This document shows, piece after piece, positions 47,449 to 56,920 of a stretch of 64,000 nt of DNA (positions within the stretch are counted from its first letter, which is position 1; the number at the start of each line of letters is the position of its first letter). A program made the translations under genes and the position numbers. Origin of the DNA: Cytophaga aurantiaca DSM 3654 (lineage in GTDB: Bacteria; Bacteroidota; Bacteroidia; Cytophagales; Cytophagaceae); contig NZ_KB903666.1 of assembly GCF_000379725.1 (NCBI RefSeq), positions 1 to 64,000 of the forward strand, read 5' to 3'. The notes below the pieces were generated by a model. It searched no databases. It saw only the letters and a list, made by a program, of their open reading frames with translations, and was not told the DNA's origin.

Positions 47449-48399
47449 GTGAAAAAAATCACCCCTTCTGGATTCTTTTCACTTCTGTTAAAAACGGGAG
47501 TGTTTCTGGTTTCCATGGGAGTTATTGTTTTTTTGTTGTTTGATAAAATGCTCTGGTGGAATTTTTTTAAGGAATCGTATTGCACTCAAAAAGGATTACT
47601 GGTACTTAGCCTTATGCTTGTGGGAATGTTTTTTAATATATCCGTAGAAGCTCTTAAGTGGCAGTATCTGGTCCGCACTACATCGCCTGTATCTTTTCGT
47701 TTGGCCTTAACGGCAGTATTTAGCGGCATTACAGCAGGCTTGATCACGCCGCATGGAATAGGAGATTATGTTGGCCGGATCCTTTTTCTAAATCCTGAAA
47801 ACAGATTGGAAAATATTGCATCGGTTTTGTTCAGCAGAATTGCACAATTGTGCATCACTTGTATTGCCGGCGTTGTTGCTACCTTATACTTCTGTTTTGT
47901 GATTCAAATGAATCAACATATGTTGACGGCTTTACTACTTGCCATTGCAACATTGCTTATTATATTTTTGGTGTGGAAATTCAGAGTATTTCTGCTTGAT
48001 AAAATGAAGCATGTTCCGCTTCTTAAAAATATTGAAAAATGGTTTGATCAATTACGTGGCTATTCCAATCAATTATTTATTAAAACCCTTGCTCTATCTG
48101 CATTGCGCTACGGAATATTTTTAACACAGTTTGTAATTTTACTTATCTTTTTTGGCGTAGAATTGCCACTTGAAATAATCATTCTCGGAGCAGTATTTAC
48201 TTTTTTCGTAAAGTCTATCGTTCCAACCTTCTTTGATCTTGGTGTACGTGAGTTGGCTGCAGTGTTTTTCTTTTCAGCCTATCACATTGAAGATGCAAAC
48301 GTATTGGCTGCGAGCATCAGTTTATGGCTTATAAATTTACTGATCCCGGCAGTTGTTGGATTGTTTTGTATGTTTGGTATTGACTATACTAAAAAATAA
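47449..48399 (+). CDS. Flippase-like membrane protein (LPG synthase TM / UPF0104)
   Basis: An integral membrane protein of about 316 residues with eight or so helices of the lysylphosphatidylglycerol-synthase transmembrane family. The motif AVFSGITAGLITPHGIGDYVGRILFL is diagnostic, and FFVKSIVPTFFDLGVRELAAVFFF is its second half. It lacks the aminoacyl-transferase domain, so it may move or bind lipids. GTG codons at 47428 and 47449 are the plausible starts; an ATG at 47371 would overlap the divergent ruvC. It precedes a GT2 gene by 1 nt. Confidence 0.85.
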   Translation: MKKITPSGFFSLLLKTGVFLVSMGVIVFLLFDKMLWWNFFKESYCTQKGLLVLSLMLVGMFFNISVEALKWQYLVRTTSPVSFRLALTAVFSGITAGLITPHGIGDYVGRILFLNPENRLENIASVLFSRIAQLCITCIAGVVATLYFCFVIQMNQHMLTALLLAIATLLIIFLVWKFRVFLLDKMKHVPLLKNIEKWFDQLRGYSNQLFIKTLALSALRYGIFLTQFVILLIFFGVELPLEIIILGAVFTFFVKSIVPTFFDLGVRELAAVFFFSAYHIEDANVLAASISLWLINLLIPAVVGLFCMFGIDYTKK

Positions 48400-48400
48400 C

Positions 48401-49540
48401 ATGGAGGTCTATCTGTATCTGTGCGGAATAGGTTATGTTATTTTTAGTTTGTATTTACTAAAGGGATGGAGAGCTATTGCACCACGGTATACCGATACTG
48501 CAGCTGTGCCAATCACGTCCGTTGCGGTGATCATTCCTATTCGCAATGAAGAAGCGGTGCTCGAATCGATCTTGACAGATCTGTTGCAGCAGGATTATCC
48601 GAAAGAACTGTTAACTGTCTATCTCGCGGATGATGGATCTACGGATCAGACGCCGTCCATTATTTCACGCTGGATGGAACAGCATCCCAATCGATTTAAA
48701 AAAGTAAGGTTGCTGGCTGAATACGAAACATGGAAGGGGAAAAAAAGATGGATCGCTTCAGCCATTGCGGATACAGATGCCACATTCATTTTAACAACCG
48801 ATGCGGATTGCCAGCTTCCCAAACATTGGGTAAAAAGTATGGTGCAAGCCTATGAATCAACGCAGGCAAAATTCATTTCCGGTCCGGTTACCATAACAGG
48901 AGAATCTACAATCTGGAATAGATTTCAACAAATTGAATTTTCGAGTCTGATCGGATCAGGAGCGAGTGCGATTGGATTGAAAAAACCCTTAATGTGCAAT
49001 GGTGCGAATGTTGGATATACACGCGAGGCGTATATCGAGGTGCGAGGGTTTGAAGGAAATGAAGCGATTGCCAGCGGTGACGATGAGTTTTTAATGCATA
49101 AGATGTATGCGGTATGGGGAGCAGAAGCCATTGCATTTTGCAAAAACAAGATGGCGATTGTGTCTACCAAAGGAGTAGATCGCTGGCCGGCATTTTTTAA
49201 TCAACGGAAACGCTGGGCAAGTAAGTGGGAAAACTATTCGCTGAGATACGTACAGGCGGTTGCATTCTGGATTTTTATCTTTCATTTAACTGTATTGGTA
49301 AGCAGTTTGTTAGCAATTTTCAGAGAAATCGATTGGTATTTGCCTCTCGTATTGTGGGGAATTAAATTCATTTTTGATTATTTCTACTTAAAGTCTATTG
49401 CTAGATTTTTGTCAATAGATTTTAAAAAGAGTACCTTTATTTATGCTGTTCTGATTTATCCGATCTATGTTGTTGGGTTTGGTATTTTAGCACGTTTTGG
49501 TACCTATACATGGAAAGAACGAATTGAAAAACTTTCATGA
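48401..49540 (+). CDS. Glycosyltransferase family 2, membrane-bound
   Basis: A 379-residue GT2 enzyme. An N-terminal helix is followed by the GT-A domain: VAVIIPIRNEEAVLESIL, LADDGSTDQT, TTDADCQLP (DxD) and the processive-type NQRKRWASKW. C-terminal helices (about 285-370) anchor it. ATG 48401 is chosen over an upstream in-frame start that overlaps the previous gene. It is a clear paralogue of the GT2 at 56917-58038. Partner genes suggest glycolipid or exopolysaccharide synthesis; donor and acceptor unknown. Confidence 0.92.
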   Translation: MEVYLYLCGIGYVIFSLYLLKGWRAIAPRYTDTAAVPITSVAVIIPIRNEEAVLESILTDLLQQDYPKELLTVYLADDGSTDQTPSIISRWMEQHPNRFKKVRLLAEYETWKGKKRWIASAIADTDATFILTTDADCQLPKHWVKSMVQAYESTQAKFISGPVTITGESTIWNRFQQIEFSSLIGSGASAIGLKKPLMCNGANVGYTREAYIEVRGFEGNEAIASGDDEFLMHKMYAVWGAEAIAFCKNKMAIVSTKGVDRWPAFFNQRKRWASKWENYSLRYVQAVAFWIFIFHLTVLVSSLLAIFREIDWYLPLVLWGIKFIFDYFYLKSIARFLSIDFKKSTFIYAVLIYPIYVVGFGILARFGTYTWKERIEKLS

Positions 49541-49791
49541 CCGATTTAGAATTTGACTTAATTGACAATTTGTATTTTGTACAGCGTTTTGATGCGCTTT
49601 GCAAAGCAATGGAAATGAAAGAAGAAGAATTGAAAAAAATGCTTTTGCAGATGTTTCAAAAGGAGTGGGTAAAAGTAATGGACATGCAAACGGATGAAGA
49701 AATTTTGAATGCAGAAGTTTGGACAAAAAACTATTCCGATTATTTTTACCTTGCAACAAAAAAAGGATTATTTGCGCATAACACTTTATAA
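49537..49791 (+). CDS. Hypothetical small helical protein
   Basis: An 84-residue soluble protein, not recognised. It is acidic at the N-terminus (MTDLEFDLIDNLYFVQRFDAL) and forms an amphipathic helix in KEEELKKMLLQMFQKEWVKVM. The ATG overlaps the GT2 stop (ATGA), so translation is coupled. It lies 18 nt before the ABC permease gene. The C-terminal YLATKKGLFAHN may be a short beta element. Confidence 0.7.
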   Translation: MTDLEFDLIDNLYFVQRFDALCKAMEMKEEELKKMLLQMFQKEWVKVMDMQTDEEILNAEVWTKNYSDYFYLATKKGLFAHNTL

Positions 49792-49809
49792 ATTTTCTAA
49801 AAATTAATC

Positions 49810-51048
49810 GTGGAACACCAAGAAGTACATTCACCCACATACTATATAAAAAGGCGTTTATATAAAAATAAACCTGCAATGTTTGGCTTGGTGTTGATTG
49901 TTTTGGCACATGTTATTGCTGTGCTGGGTTATTCGATCATGCCTGATAATACCCCGAATGCAGATGATGGTGCCAACCTGATCAAAAAACAAGCTCCGGG
50001 TTTTGAAACAACCGTTATTAAAAAACATAAGAATAGAGTTGTTGAAGAGACGGGTTTCTTTACCATGTCGTTTGAAGGAAGAGAAAGTCCGTATACAATT
50101 GAGCCGGTAGATACATTTTATTTTAAAGGAGACTCTGTTTATTACAGACCTTTTCAGGAGCGTGTCTGGGAAAGTGCATTAACACTGGATTACATTGATT
50201 TTTGGTATCCCGGTACGACACATAAATTGTTCGCAGATTCTTCTGCCAATTATCTGTTAACAAAAGATTCTTCTATTTACATCAACGCTAAAGAAGAGCG
50301 TATTGCTTTTTCTAAAGCAGATCTGAATGCGTATTTTATTGAACACAATGTTGAACACAGATCTTATATTCTTGGTACAGACAAGCGTGGCAGAGATATG
50401 TTGAGCAGGTTGTTATTTGGTACACGCATCTCCTTATCAATTGGTTTTATATCGGTTATCATTTCGTTGGTTGTAGGTATTACGTTTGGTGCTATTGGTG
50501 GCTTCTTCGGAGGTTTGGTGGATCGTACACTCATGTGGTTTTTAACCGTTACGTGGTCCATACCCGGCATTATGCTGGTTATTGCGATCAGTCTTGCGTT
50601 GCAAAGCAAAGGCATTTGGGTGGCTTTCGTTGCAGTTGGTTTAACGATGTGGGTAGAGGTTGCGCGTGTAGTGCGCGGACAAATCTTATCCATTAAAGAA
50701 AAGCAATTTGTTGAAGCTGCGAATGCTCTTGGTATCGGCAGTTGGAGAATTATCTTCTATCACATTCTTCCGAATATTGTCGGTCCTATGATCGTTATTG
50801 CAACATCGAATTTTGCTTCAGCCATTCTTATTGAATCCGGATTAAGTTTCCTTGGTCTTGGAGTACAACCACCGATGCCTTCATGGGGTATGATGGTAAG
50901 TGAAGGGTATCAGTCTAACTGGAGCGACGGCGGCTGGTATCTGGTGTTCCTGCCAAGTATCTGCATCAGTACATTGGTGCTTGCCTTTAACTTATTAGGA
51001 AATGGATTGAGGGATGCATACGATCCTCAGACTGCAATAAAATGGTAG
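49810..51048 (+). CDS. ABC permease, DppC/OppC-type with enlarged periplasmic loop
   Basis: A 412-residue permease, about 100 longer than usual for DppC. After helix 1 (about 24-42) an extracytoplasmic insert (about 43-188) precedes GTDKRGRDMLSRLLFGTRIS, the normal start of the OppC core. The EAA loop is VEAANALGIGSWRIIFYHILPN, and LIESGLSFLGLGVQPPMPSWG ends the conserved part. The start is GTG at 49810. No DppB, ATPase or binding-protein gene is adjacent; partners must be elsewhere. Its stop overlaps the start of the phosphatase gene. Confidence 0.9.
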   Translation: MEHQEVHSPTYYIKRRLYKNKPAMFGLVLIVLAHVIAVLGYSIMPDNTPNADDGANLIKKQAPGFETTVIKKHKNRVVEETGFFTMSFEGRESPYTIEPVDTFYFKGDSVYYRPFQERVWESALTLDYIDFWYPGTTHKLFADSSANYLLTKDSSIYINAKEERIAFSKADLNAYFIEHNVEHRSYILGTDKRGRDMLSRLLFGTRISLSIGFISVIISLVVGITFGAIGGFFGGLVDRTLMWFLTVTWSIPGIMLVIAISLALQSKGIWVAFVAVGLTMWVEVARVVRGQILSIKEKQFVEAANALGIGSWRIIFYHILPNIVGPMIVIATSNFASAILIESGLSFLGLGVQPPMPSWGMMVSEGYQSNWSDGGWYLVFLPSICISTLVLAFNLLGNGLRDAYDPQTAIKW

Positions 51049-52256
51049 AGAAGATGCATTCTGTTCAGACACAAGACAGCCTTGTCAAAGATTTAAAACT
51101 AAGCTCACTGCTTGAGATCACACAAGCCATCAACGCAAATTTACCGGAGACTTCTCTATATAAAATTTTTCAGTTTACCTTATTAGCGAATTTAAGTGTA
51201 GGTAAACTCGCCTTGTTTGTAAAAGATGAAGCATGGGTGTGTAAAGCTCAAATGGGCACACAGACCGATTACACTAAGGTTGAGCTGACAGAAGAGCTAT
51301 TGGGTATAAAAGTTATTACACCAATCTCGCTGGATAAATCCAAAGCGTTTTCAGAATTTGATCTGCTGATCCCGATTATTCATAAGAATGATGTATTGGC
51401 TTTTGTTTTTATTCAAAAGAAGTCTGATAAAGTAGAGGTTGATCAAGCCTTTATTCAAACGTTTACCAATATTATTTTAGTAGCCATAGAGAATAAGAAA
51501 TTTGCGCGTAGAGAATTACAGCAAGAGGCGTTGAAAAAGGAAATGCAGATTGCGCGTGAAGTTCAAAACCATTTATTCCCTAAAGACCTTCCGGCTACAG
51601 ATAAAATTTCGATTAAGTCTTTTTATCTACCGCATCAAACCATTGGTGGTGACTATTACGATTACATTGATATTGATGAAGACCGTTCGTTGGTATGCAT
51701 CGCAGATGTGAGTGGGAAAGGAGTACCTGCAGCCATTTTAATGTCGAATGTACAGGCGGCATTGCGTACGATGGTGCGCTATACAACTGATCTGAGTAAG
51801 ATCGTATTTCAACTGAATGATCTGATTTTACAGCATACAAAAGGGAATCGCTTTGTTACCATGTTTATCGGGATCATTGATTTTACCCGTCAGGAATTAA
51901 CGTATATCAATGCAGGACACAATACCATACCGTTGATACAGCAGGATGGAAATGTATTGCTGGATAAGGGTAGTACCATTTTAGGGATGTTTGAAAAACT
52001 TCCGTTTATAGAAGTAACTGCTGTACCTCTGCAAAAAAAGAACCACCTGTTTTTGTATACAGATGGTCTTTCAGAATGTATGAATGAGGCAGATGAAGAA
52101 TTTGAACTGGAACGAATCATTCCATTCGTACAGCTTGATCAACTTGCCGATCAAGCCGCAATGATCGATCGCATTATAGCTGCAACCGTTGAGTTTAAAG
52201 GTTCACGCTCATACAATGACGACATCACCTTGCTGAGCTGCAACATTCAGTTTTAA
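51042..52256 (+). CDS. PP2C-type serine phosphatase (RsbU/SpoIIE domain)
   Basis: A 404-residue cytoplasmic protein. An N-terminal GAF-like region (about 20-160) and a short helical linker (RRELQQEALKKEMQIAREVQNHLFP) precede the SpoIIE/RsbU phosphatase domain. There, TIGGDYYDYIDID and VCIADVSGKGVPAAILMS hold the metal-binding aspartates, and SYNDDITLL is the last one. Such enzymes dephosphorylate anti-sigma antagonists or other regulators. It overlaps the permease gene by 7 nt (ATGGTAG); ATG 51054 is an alternative start. Its target is not in the window. Confidence 0.92.
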   Translation: MVEKMHSVQTQDSLVKDLKLSSLLEITQAINANLPETSLYKIFQFTLLANLSVGKLALFVKDEAWVCKAQMGTQTDYTKVELTEELLGIKVITPISLDKSKAFSEFDLLIPIIHKNDVLAFVFIQKKSDKVEVDQAFIQTFTNIILVAIENKKFARRELQQEALKKEMQIAREVQNHLFPKDLPATDKISIKSFYLPHQTIGGDYYDYIDIDEDRSLVCIADVSGKGVPAAILMSNVQAALRTMVRYTTDLSKIVFQLNDLILQHTKGNRFVTMFIGIIDFTRQELTYINAGHNTIPLIQQDGNVLLDKGSTILGMFEKLPFIEVTAVPLQKKNHLFLYTDGLSECMNEADEEFELERIIPFVQLDQLADQAAMIDRIIAATVEFKGSRSYNDDITLLSCNIQF

Positions 52257-52293
52257 TATTTATTTACATCAAACCCGTAAAGAGTTTGACGTA

Positions 52294-53148
52294 TTAATTT
52301 TTAGATTCGTTTTCAACAGAAAGCGTATATAGCTCTTTTGTAATCAATACCAGAAAAGTTAAGAACAGAGAAATCACAACGCTCGCTGCAACAATGTACA
52401 AACGTTTCGGAAAGGCTTTTTTCGCAATAGACTCAGCAGGCTGAATGATGTTAAGTGTGCTGAAATCACCTTTAACCAACTCTAAACTTTTTCTTGCTTT
52501 ATTCAGATCTGAAATGGTATTCAGTAATTCCAGGGATATTACATCTGAATGTAAGTCTTGCTCTTTTGCATGAAGTAATGTTTGAATGGAATCAATGCCA
52601 TGATATTTTGCAAGGATAATTTTTTCATAGGATTCAAATATTTTCGTACTGAGCGTAACCAACGGTTTTTTGTTCATATCATCAATTCGTGCAACCATAT
52701 CATTTACAATGATTGCTGCAGTATCGGCATTTTTATCCATCAAACTGATCTCAATAGCGCTGAATTCATTCTCAACAACTCTTAAATTTCCTATAAACTC
52801 TTCCCGTACTTTATAATCTGCTAATACATCTGAACGATCGATGTCATAGCGGTCTAGTAAATTGTACTTTTCGATTATGTAATGCTGAATTTCTCTTGAT
52901 TCTGCAAGTGCCATAATACGGTCGCCGTCAAAGGAGCTCCCATAGGGTGTAGCTGCTACATCAACGTTTCGTGGATCGTATGCTTGCGGGTTAAAAGGAT
53001 ATAAGATACAGGTAGATTTATAATATACCGGCAATAAAAAAGAAACGATAATACTGAGAACAAGTACTGAGCTACCTGTAACAATAAAAAGTTTTTTGTT
53101 TTTAACGATCAGACGAATGGTGTCAAGAATTGTGAAATCTTTTTTCAT
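52294..53148 (-). CDS. Wzz-type polysaccharide chain-length protein
   Basis: A 284-residue inner-membrane protein. One helix at about 19-39 and another at about 250-270 frame a periplasmic, coiled-coil-rich domain, the layout of Wzz/PCP co-polymerases. PESR-like N-terminal contact region is visible as VYYKSTCILYPFNPQAYD. There is no kinase domain. It is the downstream gene of a pair with the Wzy-like gene (8-nt gap), which supports a Wzx/Wzy-type polysaccharide pathway. Confidence 0.82.
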   Translation of the reverse strand: MKKDFTILDTIRLIVKNKKLFIVTGSSVLVLSIIVSFLLPVYYKSTCILYPFNPQAYDPRNVDVAATPYGSSFDGDRIMALAESREIQHYIIEKYNLLDRYDIDRSDVLADYKVREEFIGNLRVVENEFSAIEISLMDKNADTAAIIVNDMVARIDDMNKKPLVTLSTKIFESYEKIILAKYHGIDSIQTLLHAKEQDLHSDVISLELLNTISDLNKARKSLELVKGDFSTLNIIQPAESIAKKAFPKRLYIVAASVVISLFLTFLVLITKELYTLSVENESKN

Positions 53149-53156
53149 AGAAGTAA

Positions 53157-54653
53157 TTATATAGATACGATATCTTTCGATCCGTGATTTTTTTGTTTAA
53201 TACTAATGGATGTGATCGATGCTAAGAACGCAAAGAATACGAAACTTATTTTAGATGTATCAAGAAAGTTATTAAAGAACCCGTGTACAACATACGTTGT
53301 AATACTCATAGCAATTCCCATCGATAAATACCAGGCAAAACTATCGGTGGATAGATTGGATATATTCTTAATAGAAATGATGATTGCTGCGATTAATAGA
53401 ACAACATAGGTTATACCCATGAATAAACCATTTTCAGAACTGAGCAGTAAATATTCAGAATGTGCAGTGCCTCCTGTACCGGCATGGTATTTTGACTGCG
53501 GATTGCGGATACTGATCTGCGTTGTTTCACTTGCTTTTTGATAAGGGAAGTATTCATGTTGATACATTCCGTATCCAAACCCTAAAAACGGGTGTTTGTC
53601 GATCATACGTATAGCCGACTTCCATCGGTTGAGACGTTCAAGATTGGATACATCGTTACTTACATTGGTGATCGATTTTACCTGATTGCTGAGATTGGTT
53701 TTTAGTGTTTTTGATTCCGTCTGATTTCTTTTTACAGACATGAATAAGGTTTCCTGATTTGCTGCAGCCACAATCAGTACAACAACAACAAGAGCAGCGA
53801 AGATCCACCAGCTAATTTTTAAACGGATATAAAAATACAATGCGAATGCAATAAGTACACTGATCATTGCAGCGCGGCTGTAGGATAAGATCAGGCCTGA
53901 ACTGCATACGATCATTAGGAATGCAAAGAAAAGTGTACGCGTGCCGCTTTTTTTGAAATACCAGATTGTGCAAACAAATGCGATCGGGATCATAAATGCT
54001 GCCATGGTAGCGTATATGGTGTGATCAGAATAAAATGGATTTGCTATGTACCAGCAAGCCGAACGATTAAAATTAAATGCAGCATGTCTGAAAAAATTTA
54101 TAAAGCAGACCATTGAAAAAGAAAATAAGAAGAGCAGAAACAATTTGCGTATAAAGGTATTGTCGTCTTTGCTTAGATATAGTACACCCCAATAGGCAGG
54201 TATGATATAAGCTATGGTTTGAATAGCCATGCGTAACGATACAGGAAGATTTACCGAAAAAAAACTGCTTACGATAATTAAACCTGTGAATAAGAAAAAT
54301 AAGATAGATAGCGGATGCGTTATATAAGAAACAGGCAATCCATCAGCCGTAAGGCGATATATTGTTGCAACAGTCAGGATAAGCAGCAGCGGTTCTAAAG
54401 GAGTATTCAATGTAATACCAATAAAGTGGTATTGAATGTTTGCGGAAAATGGTAAGAGGAAAGCAGTTATATAATAACCCATCCTAATATTTAACAGAAC
54501 TATTAAACTGATTATTAATCCTATTGGCAAGATCGCTAGAGGGATCATTTCCAAAGACACACCAATAAGGCTGCAAATGCTTAAGATAAGAATGAAAATA
54601 TACTCTTTTGAAAAAGCTGAAGAATAATCGTCTATGTATTTTTTAACATTCAA
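53157..54653 (-). CDS. O-antigen ligase/polymerase family (Wzy_C) membrane protein
   Basis: A 498-residue protein with about twelve helices. The long periplasmic loop (about 295-400) holds RWKSAIRMIDKHPFLGFGYG and GTAHSEYLLLSSENGLF, the features of the Wzy_C / WaaL family of polymerases and ligases (Arg and His on the loop). It is the upstream gene of the pair with the Wzz-like gene and is divergent from the Wzx-like flippase. Confidence 0.85.
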   Translation of the reverse strand: MNVKKYIDDYSSAFSKEYIFILILSICSLIGVSLEMIPLAILPIGLIISLIVLLNIRMGYYITAFLLPFSANIQYHFIGITLNTPLEPLLLILTVATIYRLTADGLPVSYITHPLSILFFLFTGLIIVSSFFSVNLPVSLRMAIQTIAYIIPAYWGVLYLSKDDNTFIRKLFLLFLFSFSMVCFINFFRHAAFNFNRSACWYIANPFYSDHTIYATMAAFMIPIAFVCTIWYFKKSGTRTLFFAFLMIVCSSGLILSYSRAAMISVLIAFALYFYIRLKISWWIFAALVVVVLIVAAANQETLFMSVKRNQTESKTLKTNLSNQVKSITNVSNDVSNLERLNRWKSAIRMIDKHPFLGFGYGMYQHEYFPYQKASETTQISIRNPQSKYHAGTGGTAHSEYLLLSSENGLFMGITYVVLLIAAIIISIKNISNLSTDSFAWYLSMGIAMSITTYVVHGFFNNFLDTSKISFVFFAFLASITSISIKQKNHGSKDIVSI

Positions 54654-54709
54654 TGTTTTAGCGTGTCTATTGTTATTTTGCGTATTATTGCAACTAAAAT
54701 TTACGAAAG

Positions 54710-56119
54710 ATAGGAAAATTATATAAAAATATTGCGCTTGCTATACTTTTAAACCTAACGATTAAACCAATCAATTTATTGTTGGAAAATCTAGTTCAGG
54801 ATAAGATTGGTCATGAACAATACGGTTTATTTGCAGCACTGAATGCACTGGCATTTTTATTTATTGTTATTCTAGATCTGGGCATCAATCAGTTTGTAAC
54901 TAAGAAATTTGCCACTGAAAGTCAGGCTCAATCAGATCTATATTCAACGTATTTCTCTTTTAAGTTCGCACTGGCTGGTTTTTATCCATTTTTCATGATA
55001 CTTGTCGGCTATTTGCTGGGGTATGAGAATAATGAAATAGTATTGCTTTTTTTAATCAGTTTGGGTTATTGCGGACTGCAGCTGATCATGTATTTGCGTG
55101 CAAAATTTCAGGCGTCTCAATTATTTACCATTGATTCGATCGCATCGATCTCGGATAAAAGTATCTTGATTGTTGTCACCGGTATTCTGCTTTGGATTGG
55201 AATAACACTTGATAATTATATTGAAGCCCGTTTGTTTGCAACATTCCTTGCATTAGCTCTTGTTGCTATTCCGGCAATTAAGATCTATTCTCCTAAAGCC
55301 TTTTCGTTCAATTGGAATTATCTAGACTGGAAATCGATCGTAAAGCAAACGTATCCTTTTGCATTTATTACGGTCTTATTTTCTGTACATGATAAGATTG
55401 ATCAGGTAATGATCGAGCGTATGCTGGGTGATCATGCTTCCGGATTGTATGCCGGCGCGTATCGTTGGCTGGATGCGTTTATGATGTTCTTGTGGACGAT
55501 ACTTCCGATGTTCTTTGCACGATTTGCTTTTTATAAGAATACGAAACAAGACTTAACGAAAGTACTGACGATGGCTCAGATAGTGAGTGCTGTGCCGATG
55601 ATCTTTGTAAGTTGTTTTGTGTGGTTTCATGGCGAACAGCTGTTTTTTTTATTGGGAAACAGTACCGGTCCGGAAATTATAGAAATGACTTTCTGTCTTA
55701 AAATTCTTTTTATTGCAGTATTTATTCATGCATATTTTGCTTGCCTGGGTACCTTGCTTTCGGCAACCGGCGGAGAGTTTTACATCAACCGGATGTTAAT
55801 CTTCAGCATTCTTATCAATATTATTTTGAATCTGTTATTATTGCCGTTTATGGGTATTGCCGGAGCAGCAATTGCAACTGTCATCAGTACATTATTTATT
55901 TCACTGTCTTACCTCATTTATATTATCCGCAAAGGAGAAGCATATATTGATTTTTATATTTATTTTAGGCTCAGTATTGCTGCACTTATAACGGTAGGTG
56001 CATTTTATATCTGTACTATCTTTGAAGTGAAATGGTTTATTGCAACTGCTATTTCAGGCGCAGCTTTAGTAGGAACAGCATTCATATTGGGTCTTCAGAA
56101 AGCCATACATAAAATGTAA
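54710..56119 (+). CDS. Wzx-type polysaccharide flippase; start codon unclear
   Basis: A MATE-like oligosaccharide flippase of about 450 to 470 residues with 12 or more helices (GLFAALNALAFLFIVILDLGINQFVTKKFA, MLGDHASGLYAGAYRWLD, ACLGTLLSATGGEFYINRMLIFS). The first ordinary start is TTG at 54779. However, the same frame is open back to a stop at 54695 and encodes a typical flippase N-terminus (KLYKNIALAILLNLTIKP). No ATG, GTG or TTG lies there; ATA at 54710 or an ATT could be used. I place the start at 54710 tentatively. Confidence 0.8.
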   Translation: MGKLYKNIALAILLNLTIKPINLLLENLVQDKIGHEQYGLFAALNALAFLFIVILDLGINQFVTKKFATESQAQSDLYSTYFSFKFALAGFYPFFMILVGYLLGYENNEIVLLFLISLGYCGLQLIMYLRAKFQASQLFTIDSIASISDKSILIVVTGILLWIGITLDNYIEARLFATFLALALVAIPAIKIYSPKAFSFNWNYLDWKSIVKQTYPFAFITVLFSVHDKIDQVMIERMLGDHASGLYAGAYRWLDAFMMFLWTILPMFFARFAFYKNTKQDLTKVLTMAQIVSAVPMIFVSCFVWFHGEQLFFLLGNSTGPEIIEMTFCLKILFIAVFIHAYFACLGTLLSATGGEFYINRMLIFSILINIILNLLLLPFMGIAGAAIATVISTLFISLSYLIYIIRKGEAYIDFYIYFRLSIAALITVGAFYICTIFEVKWFIATAISGAALVGTAFILGLQKAIHKM

Positions 56120-56198
56120 TGTATGTTTTTAAGTGAATTTTGTGTGAATTCTAAGTAGTTACATTTGAAAAAATCAGGTATCTACGTACATTGTTCTG

Positions 56199-56206
56199 TA
56201 TATTTG
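56199..56206 (+). promoter_or_regulatory. Candidate -7 box for the NodB gene
   Basis: TATATTTG fits TAnnTTTG, 51 nt before the ATG at 56258. No TTG at the right -33 distance. Confidence 0.35.
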
Positions 56207-56257
56207 CATTTAGATAGGTGGTCATAGAGAATATACACGTTTGTATAAGCAGTATTC

Positions 56258-56920
56258 ATGGGTCTTTATTTTAATCATTCGGGTTGGCTGTTTTCTCGTT
56301 TTTTTTCAGGAGCTGAATGGCGGTTGAAAGGAACTGATGGATCAAAGAGTATTTATCTAACGTTTGATGACGGTCCGGTGCCGGAAGCAACGCCTTTTGT
56401 ACTGGATGTGTTAAAACAGTTTGGAGTTAAAGCAACTTTTTTTTGTGTCGGTGCCAATATTCAGAAATATCCTGAACTATATAAACGTATTTTACATGAA
56501 GGCCATCGTACGGCCAATCATACATACAATCATTTAAACGGCTGGACACATGCCGACGATTATTACTTCGCGAATATCATGGCGTGCGAAGCAATGATGG
56601 AAAAATTAGAAGAAGATATCATTATGCCTGCAGAATGGCGCATAGAACGTTTGATTCGTCCGCCATACGGTAAAATGAAAACGGCTCAATGCGACTATTT
56701 AAAAACCATTTACCGGGTGATCATGTGGGATGTTATCACCGGAGATTTTGATAAAGATCGTGGTGCTGTAAAATGTTATCATACAGCTGTAGATGATACG
56801 CGCGACGGTTCCATTGTTATTTTTCATGATAGCATAAAGTCTTTGGAAAATGTTAAATACGCATTGCCTTTGTACCTCGAAGAATGTTTGAAAAAAGGAT
56901 TTCAGTTTAAAACACTATGA
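56258..56920 (+). CDS. Polysaccharide deacetylase, NodB family
   Basis: A 220-residue carbohydrate esterase family 4 enzyme. The catalytic TFDDGP has Asp37 and Asp38, metal ligands are His88 and His92 in NHTYNH, RPPYGK is motif 3 and IVIFHDS motif 5. It removes N-acetyl groups from a polysaccharide or peptidoglycan. No clear signal peptide, though a short hydrophobic start (YFNHSGWLFSRFF) is present. Its stop overlaps the GT2 start (ATGA), suggesting work on the same glycan. Confidence 0.92.
   Translation: MGLYFNHSGWLFSRFFSGAEWRLKGTDGSKSIYLTFDDGPVPEATPFVLDVLKQFGVKATFFCVGANIQKYPELYKRILHEGHRTANHTYNHLNGWTHADDYYFANIMACEAMMEKLEEDIIMPAEWRIERLIRPPYGKMKTAQCDYLKTIYRVIMWDVITGDFDKDRGAVKCYHTAVDDTRDGSIVIFHDSIKSLENVKYALPLYLEECLKKGFQFKTL

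Noticed and set aside
52269-52289. A hairpin (TCAAAC and GTTTGA) between the phosphatase and Wzz genes as a terminator
   Set aside because: The stem is only 6 bp with a 9-nt loop and has weak T tracts; too poor to claim.
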